Part shown: piece after piece, positions 12,701 to 24,700 of the stretch
How the letters are laid out: each line of letters opens with the position of its first letter
Numbering within the stretch: position 1 is the first letter of the stretch
DNA from: Tetraselmis striata
Taxonomy: Eukaryota; Chlorophyta; Chlorodendrophyceae; Chlorodendrales; Chlorodendraceae
Length of the DNA stretch: 64,000 nt
Direction of reading: 5' to 3'
Assembly: GCA_006384855.1 (NCBI GenBank)
Contig: VCJN01002417.1
Location: 185,036 to 249,035, forward strand
Notes under the pieces: model-generated
The model's input: only the letters and a program-made list of their open reading frames with translations
Told to the model about the DNA's origin: nothing
Databases searched by the model: none
Made by a program: the position numbers and the translations under genes

Positions 12701-15700
12701 TTAAGGCATGCTTTAATTACCTAGATGGCGGCAAACCATTTATTAGTACGCGGGGTGCATTGCATGAAAGGGATGTGAACACACACCTGCTTGACGATAC
12801 TATACAGACTGCAAGGCAGTACGGCTTATACTTCATATTTGCTGGCGGCACGCCGCAGATTACTGCAGCGCTGCACCGCAGATGCTGCCTTTAAGCATGT
12901 TTTAATTGCCTGGATGGCTGCAAACCATTTAGTATGCGGGGTTGCATGGCATAAAAGGGATGTGAACACGCATCGGCTTGACGATACTATACAGATTGCA
13001 AGGCAGTACCGCCAATACCTGATATTTCCTGGCGGCACACCGCAGGTTGCTGCAAACATATGCCTAGATGGCTGCAAACCATTTATTAGCATGCGGGACT
13101 GCACTGCATGAAAAGGATGTGAACTAGCACCGGCTTGACGATACTATGCAGTTTGCAAGGCAGCAGGGCTAGTGCTTGATATTTGCTCGCGGCACACCGC
13201 AGATTGCTGCAGCGCTGCACCGCAGATGCTGCCTTAAGGCATGCTTTAATTACCTAGATGGCGGCAAACCATTTATTAGTACGCGGGGTGCATTGCATGA
13301 AAAGGATGTGAACACACACCTGCTTGACGATACTATACAGACTGCAAGGCAGTACGGCTTATACTTCATATTTGCTGGCGGCACGCCGCAGATTACTGCA
13401 GCGCTGCACCGCAGATGCTGCCTTTAAGCATGTTTTGATTGCCTAGATGGCTGCAAACCATTTAGTATGCGGGGCTGCATGGCAGAGAAGGGATATGAAC
13501 ACGCACCTGCTTGACGACACCATACAGATTGCAAGGCAGTAGGGCTAATACCTGATATTTGCTGGCGGCACGCCGCAGATTGCTGCAGCGCTGCACCGCA
13601 GATGCTGCCTTAAGGCATGCTTTAATTGCCTGGATGGCTGCAAACAATTTAGTATGCGGGGCTGCATGGCATAGAAGGTATATGAACACGTCCGGCTTGA
13701 CGATACCATACATATTGCAGGGCAGTAGGGCTAATACCTGATATGTGCTGGCGGCACACCGCAGATTACTGCAGCGCTGCACCGCAGATGCTGCCTTAAG
13801 GCATGCTTTAATTGCCTGGATGGCTGCAAACTATTTATGAGTATGCAGGGCTGCATGGCATAGAAGGTATATGAACACAACCGGCTTGACGATACCATAC
13901 AGATTGCAAGGCAGTAGGGCTAATATTTTATATTTCCTTGCGGCACACCGCAGATTACTGCAGCGCTGCACCGCAGATGCTGCCTTAAGGCATGCTTTAA
14001 TTGCCTGGATGGCTGCAAACTATTTATGAGTATGCGGGGCTGCGTGGCATAGAAGGGATATGAACACGCACCTGCTTGGCGATACCATACAGATTGCAGG
14101 GCAGTAGGGCTAATACCTGATTTTTGCTGGCGGCACGCCGCAGATTGACGCAGCGCTGCACCGCAGATGCTGCCTTTAAGCATGTTTTGATTGCCTAGAT
14201 GGCTGCAAACCATTTAGTATGCGGGGCTGCATGGCAGAGAAGGGATATGAACACGCACCTGCTTGATGACACCATAAAGGCTGATAACCATTTAGTATGC
14301 GGGGTTGCATGGCATAAAAGGGATGTGAACCCGCACCTACTTGACGATACCATATAGATTGCAGGGCAGTACGGCTAATGCCTGATATTTCCTGGCGGCA
14401 CACCGTAGATTGCTGCAGACATTTGCCTAGATGGCTGCAAACCATTTATTAGTATGCGCGGCTGCATCGTATGAATAGGATGTGAACACGCACCGGCTTG
14501 ACGATACTATGCAGTTTGCAAGGCAGTAGGGCCAGTGCATGATATTTGCTCGCGGCACACCGCAGATTGGTGCAGCGCTGCACCGCAGATGCTGCCTTAA
14601 GGCATGCCTTAATTGCCTGGATGGCTGCAAACCATTCAGTATGCGGGGTTGCATGGCATAAAAGGGATGTGAACACGCATCGGCTTGACGATACTATACA
14701 GATTGCAGGGCAGTAGGGATAATACCTGATATTTCCTGGCGGCACACCCCAGGTTGCTGCAAACATATGCCTAGATGGCTGCAAACCATTTATTAGTATG
14801 CGGGGCTGCATTGCATGAAAAGGATGTGAACACGCACCGCTTGACGATACTATGCAGTTTGCAAGGCAGCATAGCTAGTGCTTGATATTTGCTCGCGGCA
14901 CACCGCAGATTGCTGCAGCGCTGCACCGCAGATGCTGCCTTAAGGCATGCTTTAATTACCTAGATGGCTGCAAACCATTTAGTATGCGGGGCTGCATGGC
15001 ATGAAAGGGATGTGAACACGCACCTGCTTGACGATACTATACAGACTGCAAGGCAGTACGGCTAACACTTCATATTTGCTGGCGGCACGCCGCAGATTAC
15101 TGCAGCGCTGCACCGCAGATGCTGCCTTTAAGCATGTTTTAATTGCCTAGATGGCTGCAAACCATTTAGTATGCGGGGTTGCATGGCATAAAAGGGATGT
15201 GAACCCGCACCTACTTGACGATACCATACAGATTGCAGGGCAGTACGGCTAATGCCGGATATTTCCTGGCGGCACACTGTAGATTGCTGCAGACATTTGC
15301 CTAGATGGCTGCAAACCATTTATTAGTACGCGCGGCTGCATTGCATGAAAAGGATGTGAACACGCACCGGCTTGACGATACTATGCAGTTTGCAAGGCAG
15401 TAGGGCCAGTGCATGATATTTGCTCGCGGCACACCGCAGATTGCTGCAGCGCTGCACCGCAGATGCTGCCTTAAGGCATGCCTTAATTGCCTGGATGGCT
15501 GCAAACCATTTAGTATGCGGGGTTGCATGGCATAAAAGTGATGTGAACACGCATCGGCTTGACGATACTATACAGATTGCAAGGCAGTACCGCCAATACC
15601 TGATATTTCCTGGCGGCACACCGCAGGTTGCTGCAAACATATGCCTAGATGGCTGCAAACCATTTATTAGTATGAGGGGCTGCATTGCATGAAAAGGATG

Positions 15701-16600
15701 TGAACACGCACCGGCTTGACGATACTATGCAGTTTGCAAGGCAGCAGGGCTAGTGCTTGATATTTGCTCGCGGCACACCGCAGATTGCTGCAGCGCTGCA
15801 CCGCAGATGCTGCCTTTAAGCATGTTTTGATTGCCTAGATGGCTGCAAACCATTTAGTATGCGGGGCTGCATGGCAGAGAAGGGATATGAACACGCACCT
15901 GCTTGACGACACCATACAGATTGCAAGGCAGTAGGGCTAATACCTGATATTTGCTGGCGGCACGCCGCAGATTGCTGCAGCGCTGCACCGCAGATGCTGC
16001 CTTAAGGCATGCTTTAATTGCCTGGATGGCTGCAAACAATTTAGTATGCGGGGCTGCATGGCATAGAAGGTATATGAACACGTCCGGCTTGACGATACCA
16101 TACATATTGCAGGGCAGTAGGGCTAATACCTGATATGTGCTGGCGGCACACCGCAGATTACTGCAGCGCTGCACCGCAGATGCTGCCTTAAGGCATGCTT
16201 TAATTGCCTGGATGGCTGCAAACTATTTATGAGTATGCAGGGCTGCATGGCATAGAAGGTATATGAACACAACCGGCTTGACGATACCATACAGATTGCA
16301 AGGCAGTAGGGCTAATATTTTATATTTCCTTGCGGCACACCGCAGATTACTGCAGCGCTGCACCGCAGATGCTGCCTTAAGGCATGCTTTAATTGCCTGG
16401 ATGGCTGCAAACTATTTATGAGTATGCGGGGCTGCGTGGCATAGAAGGGATATGAACACGCACCTGCTTGGCGATACCATACAGATTGCAGGGCAGTAGG
16501 GCTAATACCTGATTTTTGCTGGCGGCACGCCGCAGATTGATGCAGCGCTGCACCGCAGATGCTGCCTTTAATCATGCTTTAATTGCCTTGATGGCTGCAA
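6790..16600 (-). repeat. ~190-bp satellite array, minus orientation, with higher-order repeats
   Basis: This is the reverse complement of the satellite at 1-2821. Monomers of ~190 bp alternate with ~155-bp variants that lack the block containing the CTGCACCGCAG and TGCCTTAAGGCA motifs. Higher-order repeats are evident: 9388-11405 and 11406-13423 are near-identical 2018-bp units, most of the unit recurs at 14176-15800, and a block at 13424-14175 recurs at about 15806-16567. Nucleosome-scale monomers with multi-monomer repeats resemble centromeric or heterochromatic satellites. That role is inference only. Reading frames inside are shadows. Confidence 0.95.
9388..13423 (-). repeat. Two tandem 2018-bp higher-order repeat units
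   Basis: Several landmarks recur exactly 2018 bp apart: 9388 and 11406, 10340 and 12358, 10625 and 12643. The two units differ by only scattered substitutions, so this expansion is recent compared with the divergence between monomers. Confidence 0.85.
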
Positions 16601-16624
16601 ACCATTTAGTATGCGCGGTTGCAT

Positions 16625-16770
16625 GAATCACCAACCTGCGCCGGCTGCCGCGCGTTGGCGCCGCGCTGCGCCGGCCGCGCTGCCCCGGCCGCGGCGCGTT
16701 GGCGCCGCCCTGCCCCGCTGCCCCGGCCGCGGCGCGTTGGCGCCCCGCTGCCCCGGCCGCGCTAGCAAAG
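16625..16770 (+). repeat. GC-rich minisatellite (CTGCCCCGGCCGCG...TTGGCGCC)
   Basis: Imperfect ~25-35-bp units of Ala/Arg/Pro-coding GC-rich sequence. The block plus the following GCTAGCAAAGGAA...GTTTGTGAAATCGACGGAAA is homologous to 60436-60575, and a reverse-complement version of the unit occurs at 34005-34140. This shows a dispersed repeat family. Confidence 0.75.
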
Positions 16771-16929
16771 GAAGTGCGGTTTGTGAAATCGACGGAAAGG
16801 AGTCGATTCAAACGCTTATCTGCGGTCGAGAATGATTTGTTATGATCGTTGATTATGATTAATGAGGTATTGCGCAGGGAGCTATGGCAGCGAGTTTCAA
16901 GCTGCATGAATCCCTTGTCACGTACCATA

Positions 16930-18150
16930 CAGGAACCCACGTTGCTTGCCGAGATGCTCCGAGAGATGCGCCCTTAAAGTCGCCGAATCTCTTCCGACGA
17001 CCAACCACAACGCGACCGTTGGTGTCGGGGTTTCTTGGGTGCTTTGACGCGATGATAAGTGCACGACCCGCTGTCAACAGATTGTGGAGGTAGTCCATTT
17101 GCGGGAGGGCGGGCCCTTGCGTCAAGTAGGTTCTCGGAATCTGCACGCGATAGATTTCCGCCTTGGAGGCCGCCAGCAGCTATAGGAGCAAATTCAGGTG
17201 AGTGAACCAAGGCGACATGACAACGACAAAGGGCTCCTTGCCTAGGGCAGCGTTACAAGAGCTAGGGGAGACAGTACACGGGTTTGTACACGAGAGATGC
17301 GGGCGTTCACCTGCCCCCACTGCGGAGATGCGGGTAATCCCACCCTTTACGGTCAATCCGATCTCTCCACCCTCCGCATCTCTTGCTGCTTTGACGTCCG
17401 CGAGGACGTACCCGTCGTCCCCAATGGTGGCCTCCGGGCTGCAGTGCCGCATCTCTTTCGCCGCCGCCGCCGCTGTGGTTCGCTGTCACGCATACACGAA
17501 CCCACGTTGCTTGCCGAGGTGCTCCGAGAGATGCGCCCTTGAAGTCGCCGAATCTCGTCCGACGACCAACCACAATGCGCGTCTGTTGGTGTCGGGGTTT
17601 CTTGGGTGCTTTGACGCGATGAGAAGTGTACGACCCGCTTTCAACAGACTGTGGATGTAGTTCATTCGCGGGAGGGGTCCTTGCGTCAAGTAGGTGCTCA
17701 AAATCTGCACGCGATAGATTTACGCCTTGTAGGCCGCCACCAGCGGTTGGGGCAAATTCAGGTGAGTGAACCAAGGCGACGTGACAACTACAAAGGGATC
17801 CTTGCACATAGCGTTACAAGAGCTAGGAGCGACAGTACACGGGTTTGTACGCGAGAGATGCGAGCGCTCATATGCCCCCACTGCGGAGATGCAGGTAATC
17901 CCACCCTCTACCTTTTAATTCTCTCCACCCTCCGCATCTCTTGCTCGTCAGTCGTGCCAGCGGTGGCCTCAGCTTTGACGTCCGCGAGGACGTACCCGTC
18001 GTCCCCAATGGTGGCCTCCGGGTTCCAGTGCCGCATCTCTCGCCGCCGCCATGGTTCTCGCTGTCTCGCATACACGAACCCACGTTGCTTGCCAAGGTGC
18101 TCCGAGAGTTGCGCCCTTGAAGTCGCCGAATCTCGTCCGACGACCAGCTT
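16930..18150. repeat. ~570-bp tandem repeat, about 2.2 copies, coding status unknown
   Basis: The landmark GTTGCTTGCCGAG[AG]TGCTCCGAGAG occurs at about 16940, 17504 and 18083 (spacings ~564 and ~579). Each unit also carries GTCGGGGTTTCTTGGGTGC and an AATTCAGGTGAGTGAACC segment. Both strands have moderately long open frames (for example minus 17307-17807), but none is recognisable and none survives in all copies. Confidence 0.7.
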
Positions 18151-19290
18151 CAAGGCGTCGACAATTGTCACATCTCGCCCCCTCCTGACGGCAGTGAGTG
18201 GCGCGCAGCAATTGAAAAAGGTGATGAGGAGCAACCCCCCCCCCCCCCCCCCCCGCCACGCCGTCGACATGGGCATGACCCGAGCTGCAGTCCGGGTCTG
18301 CCATGACGAGGGCTTTTGCCGGGCCATTTTACCAAGGGACGAGATTCGCATCTGCCGGTGAGCTTCTTAAACATACTCGTTGCAAATCCCCCGCAGCTCG
18401 TAGTACACAAGCCGGTGGTCTTCACATGCCAAGAAGGCCCGCATGTTCACTGCGCTCTCGTCCCTGCCCCTCCCTTGCAGTCTGAGGTCATGGTACTGCG
18501 GATCGTGCATGAGGTGTTAGAGGTCGTTGGCAGACATGGAGGAAAACACGAAACGGGTGGGAAACGGGGCGGGTGTCACCACTCATGTCGAGATGCGCGA
18601 CGGTGAGATGCGCTTAACGCAGGCCACGGCGCCATGATGAGAGATGCAAGCGAAAATGCGAGTCCGCGTACCGTTGGAGTCGCTCCTGGGAGAGGGACAA
18701 AAGGTGGCACACCGTGAGGCTTGGGGGTCAGGCTGAGGCTCGCGGTGAGACGAAGGCTGCGAATCTCCGGCCCCGGGCCATAGCGATCCGCTTCCATGTT
18801 GCCCACCGCCCGGCTGCATGGGCCTCATGGGCTGAGTCGTGGGTATTGGCGCCTGAGACGCCCTCCTGCCGGAACGCAAGTGAATCTGCGGAGAATCTTG
18901 CGCCATGGGGGTCACTAGCAGTGTGAAGAGAGCCCTGCTCGTTGGGTCAAAGCCAAGTGCAGCCGCAGATGTCCCCGCCACGCACAGGACTCTGCAAGCG
19001 GGAAGATGTGCGTTTTGCTCTGCCATGACGGTATGCCATGCTTTTGTGCACCGAAGAAGAGTTAAGATGCCTCAAAGAATACAAGCGCGAGGGAGCTTGC
19101 GAGGGGTAGATGAGTGGGAAGATCAGTGGCGGCGTAGTTTTCGAGGCCAGAAAAAACGGTTAGCATGGAAGGGTAGCGACGCATCTCGTCAAAGGGCGGT
19201 GGACAGGCGTGAAGTGCGTAGTGCATGTTCATTTCACTGAATAGTACCTCGTACAGTACTGGCAAGAAAAGGAATGTGTCAAAGGCCAGT
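18150..19290. other. Unassigned interior of giant element
   Basis: No recognised gene. A poly(C) run lies at about 18236-18254. Open frames on both strands (minus 18583-19026, plus 18905-19240) are Pro/Ser/Arg-rich without a recognisable domain. Confidence 0.5.
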
Positions 19291-19427
19291 TTCACAGTAC
19301 ATTCGTACAGTATTAGGCGTAACTAAAATTTGCAACCCCCAAAAGGGGTACAATATTGAGTTAAGGGGGGTGCAATTTTGAGTCCATAAATGTGCCCATT
19401 TTGACTCAATAATCGCCCTTATTTTAC
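19290..19427 (-). repeat. Right terminal inverted repeat of giant element copy R
   Basis: Contains TGCAATTTTGAGTCC and GACTCAATAATCGCCC in inverted relation. Further inside are GGGGTAC and GTACAGTACTGG/GTACAGTATTAGG, which correspond to the subterminal TACTATACGAG block at the left end. It ends at ATTTTAC (19427) before the 11-bp duplication. Confidence 0.65.
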
Positions 19428-20005
19428 CGCGCGGGCGGCATCATCAAGCACAACACCAACGCGGTCAAGAACTTGGCCGCCACGCAAGCCGTTTCCGGCG
19501 ACAACGTCGACGAGTGCAGTAGCCCGGAGCCCCCGGCCAAGAAGGCCATGCAACCCGCCAAGCCGGCGGCTGGAGGGCTCGCCCGGGGCCATGGTGGTGC
19601 TGGGGCCATGGCGGGCGGTGGGGCGCTCGGGTCGAGGGCCAGCCGCCGGGCCGCCGTAGCCGCTGCAGCCACCCGCGAGCAGCAGGCCGGCCGCCGAGGC
19701 GGTCCCGGTCAAAACCAGATGTAAAGAATTTATTCCGCCCGCCCACGGCCGCGCGCTCACTGGCTGTGACGCGCGCGCTATCACGGATTAGGCCAGAGCA
19801 CAGCGAGAATGTCGGGCTTCCAAGGGCAGATGCAAGAGTAGTCCGCTAGGGATGATCCGTCGTGATGATGAGTGATATGCGCCTGATGCAGTTTATTACG
19901 AGTATGTCACGGAATGACTACAGACGAGTGTCATACTACTGGTAAGATTACGGGATAAATACAGGGTAATACCGTATAATTACGAAGTCACGCGGGAGCC
20001 TAGTG
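19428..20005 (+). pseudogene. Unrecognised gene, 3' part (continuation of 4122-5512) and 3' flank
   Basis: The frame starting GGIIKHNTNAVKNLAA runs to a stop at 19724, with an Ala/Arg/Gly-rich tail (AAVAAAATREQQAG). It matches 62436-62688 of the second copy almost codon for codon, and the following non-coding 280 bp match 62689-62983. Similarity to the second copy ends at 20005 with GGGAGCCTAGTG. The reverse complement of that end begins CACTAGGCTCCCG, a CACTA-type terminus. The 11-bp duplication at its start marks the rejoining point with the 5' part. Confidence 0.55.
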
Positions 20006-20199
20006 ACATGTACCGTGAAATCAAACGAACGAATATCGAACGTATGACGGTTCATTCACGAAGACGCAGCACGCGAGGACGGAGGAGGAGGACAGACGGA
20101 CATTTCGGATTTCGGAACGAAACCGCGGCGCTACCGGTATCAACAGTAATGCAACCTATTTTGCCCCGAGGCACGCGGTGCATTGTGGTTAGGTCTAAA

Positions 20200-20480
20200 T
20201 TAGGGTTTGGGGGCAGCAGTGGGATTGCAAGCTAATATGAATGCCGGTTGGTTCATTTTGTGCCAAGTCGGGGAAACCAATTCCGTCCAAGCAGGGACAA
20301 ATCAAAAGAGTGAAGGAAACGGGATGGTTACAAGAAGTTTGCGCCATCGGGGGCTGAAACTCTGTCCAAACTGGGACAAAAAAAGTGCGGGGGCCGTGAT
20401 GGCTACAAGTAGTTTGTGCCGTCCGGGGCTGAAACTCTGTCAAAGCCGGGACAAAACATATGAGCGGCTAATTTTGCGGA
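20200..20480. repeat. ~75-bp tandem repeat with GTCC...GGGACAAA dyads
   Basis: Two to three imperfect copies of GATGGCTACAAG...GGGGCTGAAACTCTGTCC...GGGACAAAA. Each ends in a small dyad of the type TTTGTCC/GGGACAAA that reappears in the intron at 56240-56375 and downstream at 56968-56993. Confidence 0.65.
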
Positions 20481-20486
20481 ATTGTA

Positions 20487-21720
20487 CTACATATCATCAT
20501 CTTCGATAACATAATCCCCTCGGCGCTCTGCCGCCTCTTGCCTCCTCTTCTCCGCCGCAAGACGCTCTGCGAACTCCTCTGACACGGTCATTGGATTGGG
20601 TAGACCCGGCCACTTCTCGAAGTCATTTGGACGCAGTCTTTGAGTCTCGTCCCATGGCTTCTCTTTGAACCATGAGGTCATCCTGGACTTCATCCCAACG
20701 ATTTGCGTCTTCTGGTTGTCAATGAGGATCGTCTTCAAGTTCATGTGTGTGAACGAATAGCTATGATCCATATGGTCCCACCACACGGAAAAGGCTGCAG
20801 CGACCTAGAAAGGCGTGGCAAACCGCACAAGGCGTTAATTTTTTTATGCTGATCCCATTAAGACACTCACCCGGGTTGCACCCCTCACGCACCGCGGTTG
20901 TCCCGGTTCCGGCTGGACGTCGACGATTGTTGTCCCGTCTATTGCCGCCATCTTAAGGTGCTTGGCGAAGAGAGCGATAGGCTTTTGGTACTTGTTCACC
21001 GTCTGTCTGTTCTCGTCCTTCAATTTCGAACTGTCTTTGAAGTGACCCAACATGATGGATGTAGAGAACCTGGAAAGGCAAAACCGGCTTAGCGAGTAAA
21101 TAAATACAGACCGGCTATTTTCCACGGATCAAATCTCACCTTCGGGGATCATCGAAACGGATGTTGTCAGCTATGATGCTTGGCGGGGGCTTCTCTACGA
21201 CGTAGAGATAGTACTCAGTGTCGTGACGCAGAGAGCTGCCCATCTTCATCCCGCAATCCTTGGCCCAAGTCAGGACGTGATAGATGAGGTCCTCAGCTTG
21301 TTTTTGAACGGCTGTGATTGCGGATCCAAGTTGCTGGTCCGAGAGGTGAATGAAGAAATGGCACCCATCGAGAGCAGTGTGGACGTCAAAAGATCCAGTC
21401 AGGATATTCAACTGCCTGCGCGGGGGAAAAATCGGGAATGAGATAAATGAAAGCACAGTCATCTACGCACCGGGGTTGTGGGGGTTGTCTTGCCTGGCGA
21501 AAGCAAACACGTCGTTGAAGTCGTCCGTGCCCCACGCAGCATCCTTCGAGTCCCGTGTGTGCGAACCAGCTCCGAAAAGCGCGTCGGCAATGAAGACTGT
21601 TGCCTTTCTGGCACGAACTGCCGACATGGCGTCCGCGACGAATTGTTTTGTCGCGGGAGCCTAGAAGTTCCCCTCCACAATGAAAGTCTTGCAAAGCTCC
21701 GTGTTTAACCACACCTTGTC
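20487..21720 (-). CDS. C-terminal exons: degenerate SAM-dependent DNA methyltransferase-like fold
   Basis: Read in order, the exons give [16 protein letters not shown], in the place where N4/N6 methyltransferases have DPPY/DPPW. A segment on the pattern GCHFFIHL...YYLYVVEKP follows, then [25 protein letters not shown] in the position of the SAM-binding FxGxG strand, and [19 protein letters not shown], which resembles the closing strand with acidic residue. The last junction is clear: ATR ends at GTGAGTG (about 20868) and resumes after CTTTCTAG as [16 protein letters not shown]. The signature residues are replaced, so catalysis is doubtful. The assignment rests on the order of motifs, not on a close match. 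An Ala/Glu/Arg-rich tail ends EDDDM. Confidence 0.45.
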
Positions 21721-24700
21721 ATCCTTGTCGACCCCTTCTCCCTTGGGCATCACCGGAAGTTCCTCGGCCTGTGCGTATTAGAAAACAGATTCGGGTTAAT
21801 AGCTCACAACGAAAATTCAGAAGAGCATTTGTGGTTGCACAAGATCTTAGTTACCTTCATCGATTTCCACAGCTCATTAGAAACATTCGGAGCGGAAACC
21901 GCGATAAGCTCCGGCGCACATGCCAGAAGAGCAAACTATGTGAAGAAGGAGATGACCAAGTCCGGAATCTGATTCTTGATGCGATACGCCTCACTCCTTA
22001 TGGTGGTGTTGGTGGCCGCGATATGCTCTCGAACCGGTAGTGGTGTGAGACAATCGGCGGATTTCATGTCCCCCCATCTGGCAGGAGGGGTCAGCAAGAC
22101 CATCAACGGACCGGAGCGATGAGCACCTTTGAACAAATCCTGGAACTTTCTGGGGAAGCCTGTTGGGCCGAGGTCATTAACCTTGGCTCGGAACTTGGTG
22201 ATGGCGTCAAGGCGAGCGGCCGCTTGCTCTTCCGACACATCGTCATCCACATCCATTTCGATGATGTGGTCCGAGAGATATTTCCCCCAGTTCCTGGCCG
22301 GTTCGTCCGGCGTCAGCAGTTGGAGTTCCTGTCCGTGTCCCTTTGCCGTGCCAATAGCATTCATGAGCTTGATGCTTGCCAGAAGAGCAAACTATGTGAA
22401 GAAGGAGATGACCAAGTCCGGAATCTGATTCTTGATGCGATACGCCTCACTCCTTATGGTGGTGTTGGTGGCCGCGATATGCTCTCGAACCGGTAGTGGT
22501 GTGAGACAATCGGCGGATTTCATGTCCCCCCATCTGGCAGGAGGGGTCAGCAAGACCATCAACGGACCGGAGCGATGAGCACCTTTGAACAAATCCTGGA
22601 ACTTTCTGGGGAAGCCTGTTGGGCCGAGGTCATCAACCTTGGCTCGGAACTTGGTGATGGCGTCAAGGCGAGCGGCCGCTTGCTCTTCCGACACATCGTC
22701 ATCCACATCCATTTCGATGATGTGGTCCGAGAGATATTTCCCCCAGTTCCTGGCCGGTTCGTCCGGCGTCAGCAGTTGGAGTTCCTGTCCGTGTCCCTTT
22801 GCCGTGCCAATAGCATTCATGAGCTTGATGCTTGCTCGACGCAAGAGATCGCGAAACCTCCAGGTCTCACTCCGCGTTGGTGTGCGTAACAGCCATGGGG
22901 CCATTGTCGCCGGCATGCTTAATGTCATCCACCAGCTCGTAGAGGCTCGGGGTCACACTGCGCTCGCCTTGGATGAGCAGTCCAACCACCAGGTACATCT
23001 GGCCCACAGGGAGATCCGCGCTGTCGCTATGCTTGGCAAGAGGCGGCTCGTCTAGCCAGGGCGCATGGGGTCCAAAGCCGACATCCTGGGTCGGAAAAAA
23101 GAATCAATGATAGTATTCCATATGATCAAGACACTGGGGTCGGTCACAACTTACCTCCATGAGGGCGACTCGGAAGTGAGCTCTGTCTTTCCCGAAGCCG
23201 TACTTCTTGTTATCGAGGATTGTATTGATAGGCTTCCGAATTGCTTCGTAAACCTTCCTCACTTCCTTCTGGGTGAGTTGCCTGCCGTAATTGAGACGCT
23301 CGATTCTATCGAGTTCTTGCTGGTAGTACACAAATAGGTCTCCGAGTTTGGTTCTGCATTCGTCCCATCCTCGAACCCCGAGGTCCACATGCCGGTAGGC
23401 TTCAAAAATCTGCTCAAGGGGCTCAAAAACACTGCGCAAATCATTTGTCAGAATCTAGCAGCATTCACAACACGATAAATTTTCATCATGTACGCAGCTA
23501 ACCGTTGGGGGCGCGAGCAGAGGTCAATCAAATTTGAGAACTCGCTGCTCTTCTCATCTTTGATGCCGATCTTCTCAAGTTCAACTTGAAGAACTTCAGA
23601 CTTCTTGAACTCCTTAACTACCTGATTCGCGGAAGTGCCCTAAAGCCGGGGCGATTTGCATCATGTTCTGCACACCAGCTCTCGAAACATCTGCGAAGGT
23701 TCTGCAGAAACAATTGCACCGATTTCAAAATTCCGAACGATTGTACCTCGATGACAAACCGTTTCGTCCCGCTGATGACATAACGTTTCGTCCCACTAAT
23801 GACAGAACGTTTCGTCTCACTAATGACAGACCGTTTCGTCCCACTGATGACATACCGTTTCGTCCCGCTGATGACAAACCGTTTCGTCCCACTGATGACA
23901 AACCGTTTCGTCCCACTGATGACAGAGCGTTTCGTCCCACAAATGACAGACCGTTGAGTCCCACTGATGACAGACCGTTGAGTCCCACTGATGACAGACC
24001 GTTTCGTCCCACTGATGACAAACCGTTTCGTCCCGCTGATGACAAACCGTTTCGTCCCACTGTCACATATTTTTAACCCGCTAACGACAAAACGACTTTT
24101 GTAACACTTTACGCCTATTTGCTGCCACGGTCAGCTTTATAATAGTTTGGGAGAATGGGTCACTCACCAGGAGTTTGTGCATCGACGTGTCTCTCACGAC
24201 GGTGTGACCCGCCTCGTTGAGCTTCATAGACATGTAGCGGCAGACTTCCGGCGAGAGGCCGATGTACATCTGAGGTGGATGCCTTTGTACGTGAGGTGGA
24301 TGCCCTTGTTGGCTTTGTAGATTTCCGGGTAATTTTCTTTCACCATGCGCTTCGCCTCCCGTCTGCTGGCTGCCGTCGATGTTGGCTTGAAGCGCGCCGT
24401 AGGCGCTAAGAAACTCGATGATGACGTCGATCTCTGGCTTGTAGGAACTTGAATCCGCCAACCTCGGGTTCTCCCCGCCTTCGAATGCTGCGACTAGCTC
24501 CTTGAAGTTGGCCATGGTCAGAGCGAGGGGCTCGTACTCTTTGGAGAAACAATCGCGGTTCTTGTGGACTACTGGAAAGGACACCGAGAAATTCTCGGCG
24601 GACATGGAAGGATTCCTCTGAATAACAAATGCAAGAAATGGATGTCAGTAAGTTGCATTGTGTATTGATTTATATTTGTCTACACATATCTGATCCGGTA

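Larger units (their letters stand above)
5513..19427 (+). mobile_element. Giant satellite-carrying TIR element, copy R (13.9 kb)
   Basis: The segment is bounded by related inverted termini. The left end runs GGTACAGGGCACA...GAATCAAAACGG...ATGGACTTAAAA...GGTGCCCCCC. The reverse complement of the right end runs GTAAAATAAGGGCG...GAGTCAAAATGG...ATGGACTCAAAA...GCACCCCCC. Weaker similarity continues for about 120-140 bp. It is flanked by an 11-bp direct duplication and splits a gene whose intact order is seen at 61.0-62.7 kb. A long target duplication with imperfect TIRs recalls Mutator-like elements (family knowledge), but I see no transposase, so it would be non-autonomous. The interior has an arm with gene remnant (5650-6785), a satellite (6790-16600), and unassigned repeats (16600-19290). 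Confidence 0.6.

Noticed and set aside
1-16600. Dozens of 60-120-codon open frames rich in HALRQHLRCSAA or LIAWMAANH
   Set aside because: They recur once per satellite monomer in both orientations and drift with the repeat; there is no start context or splice logic.
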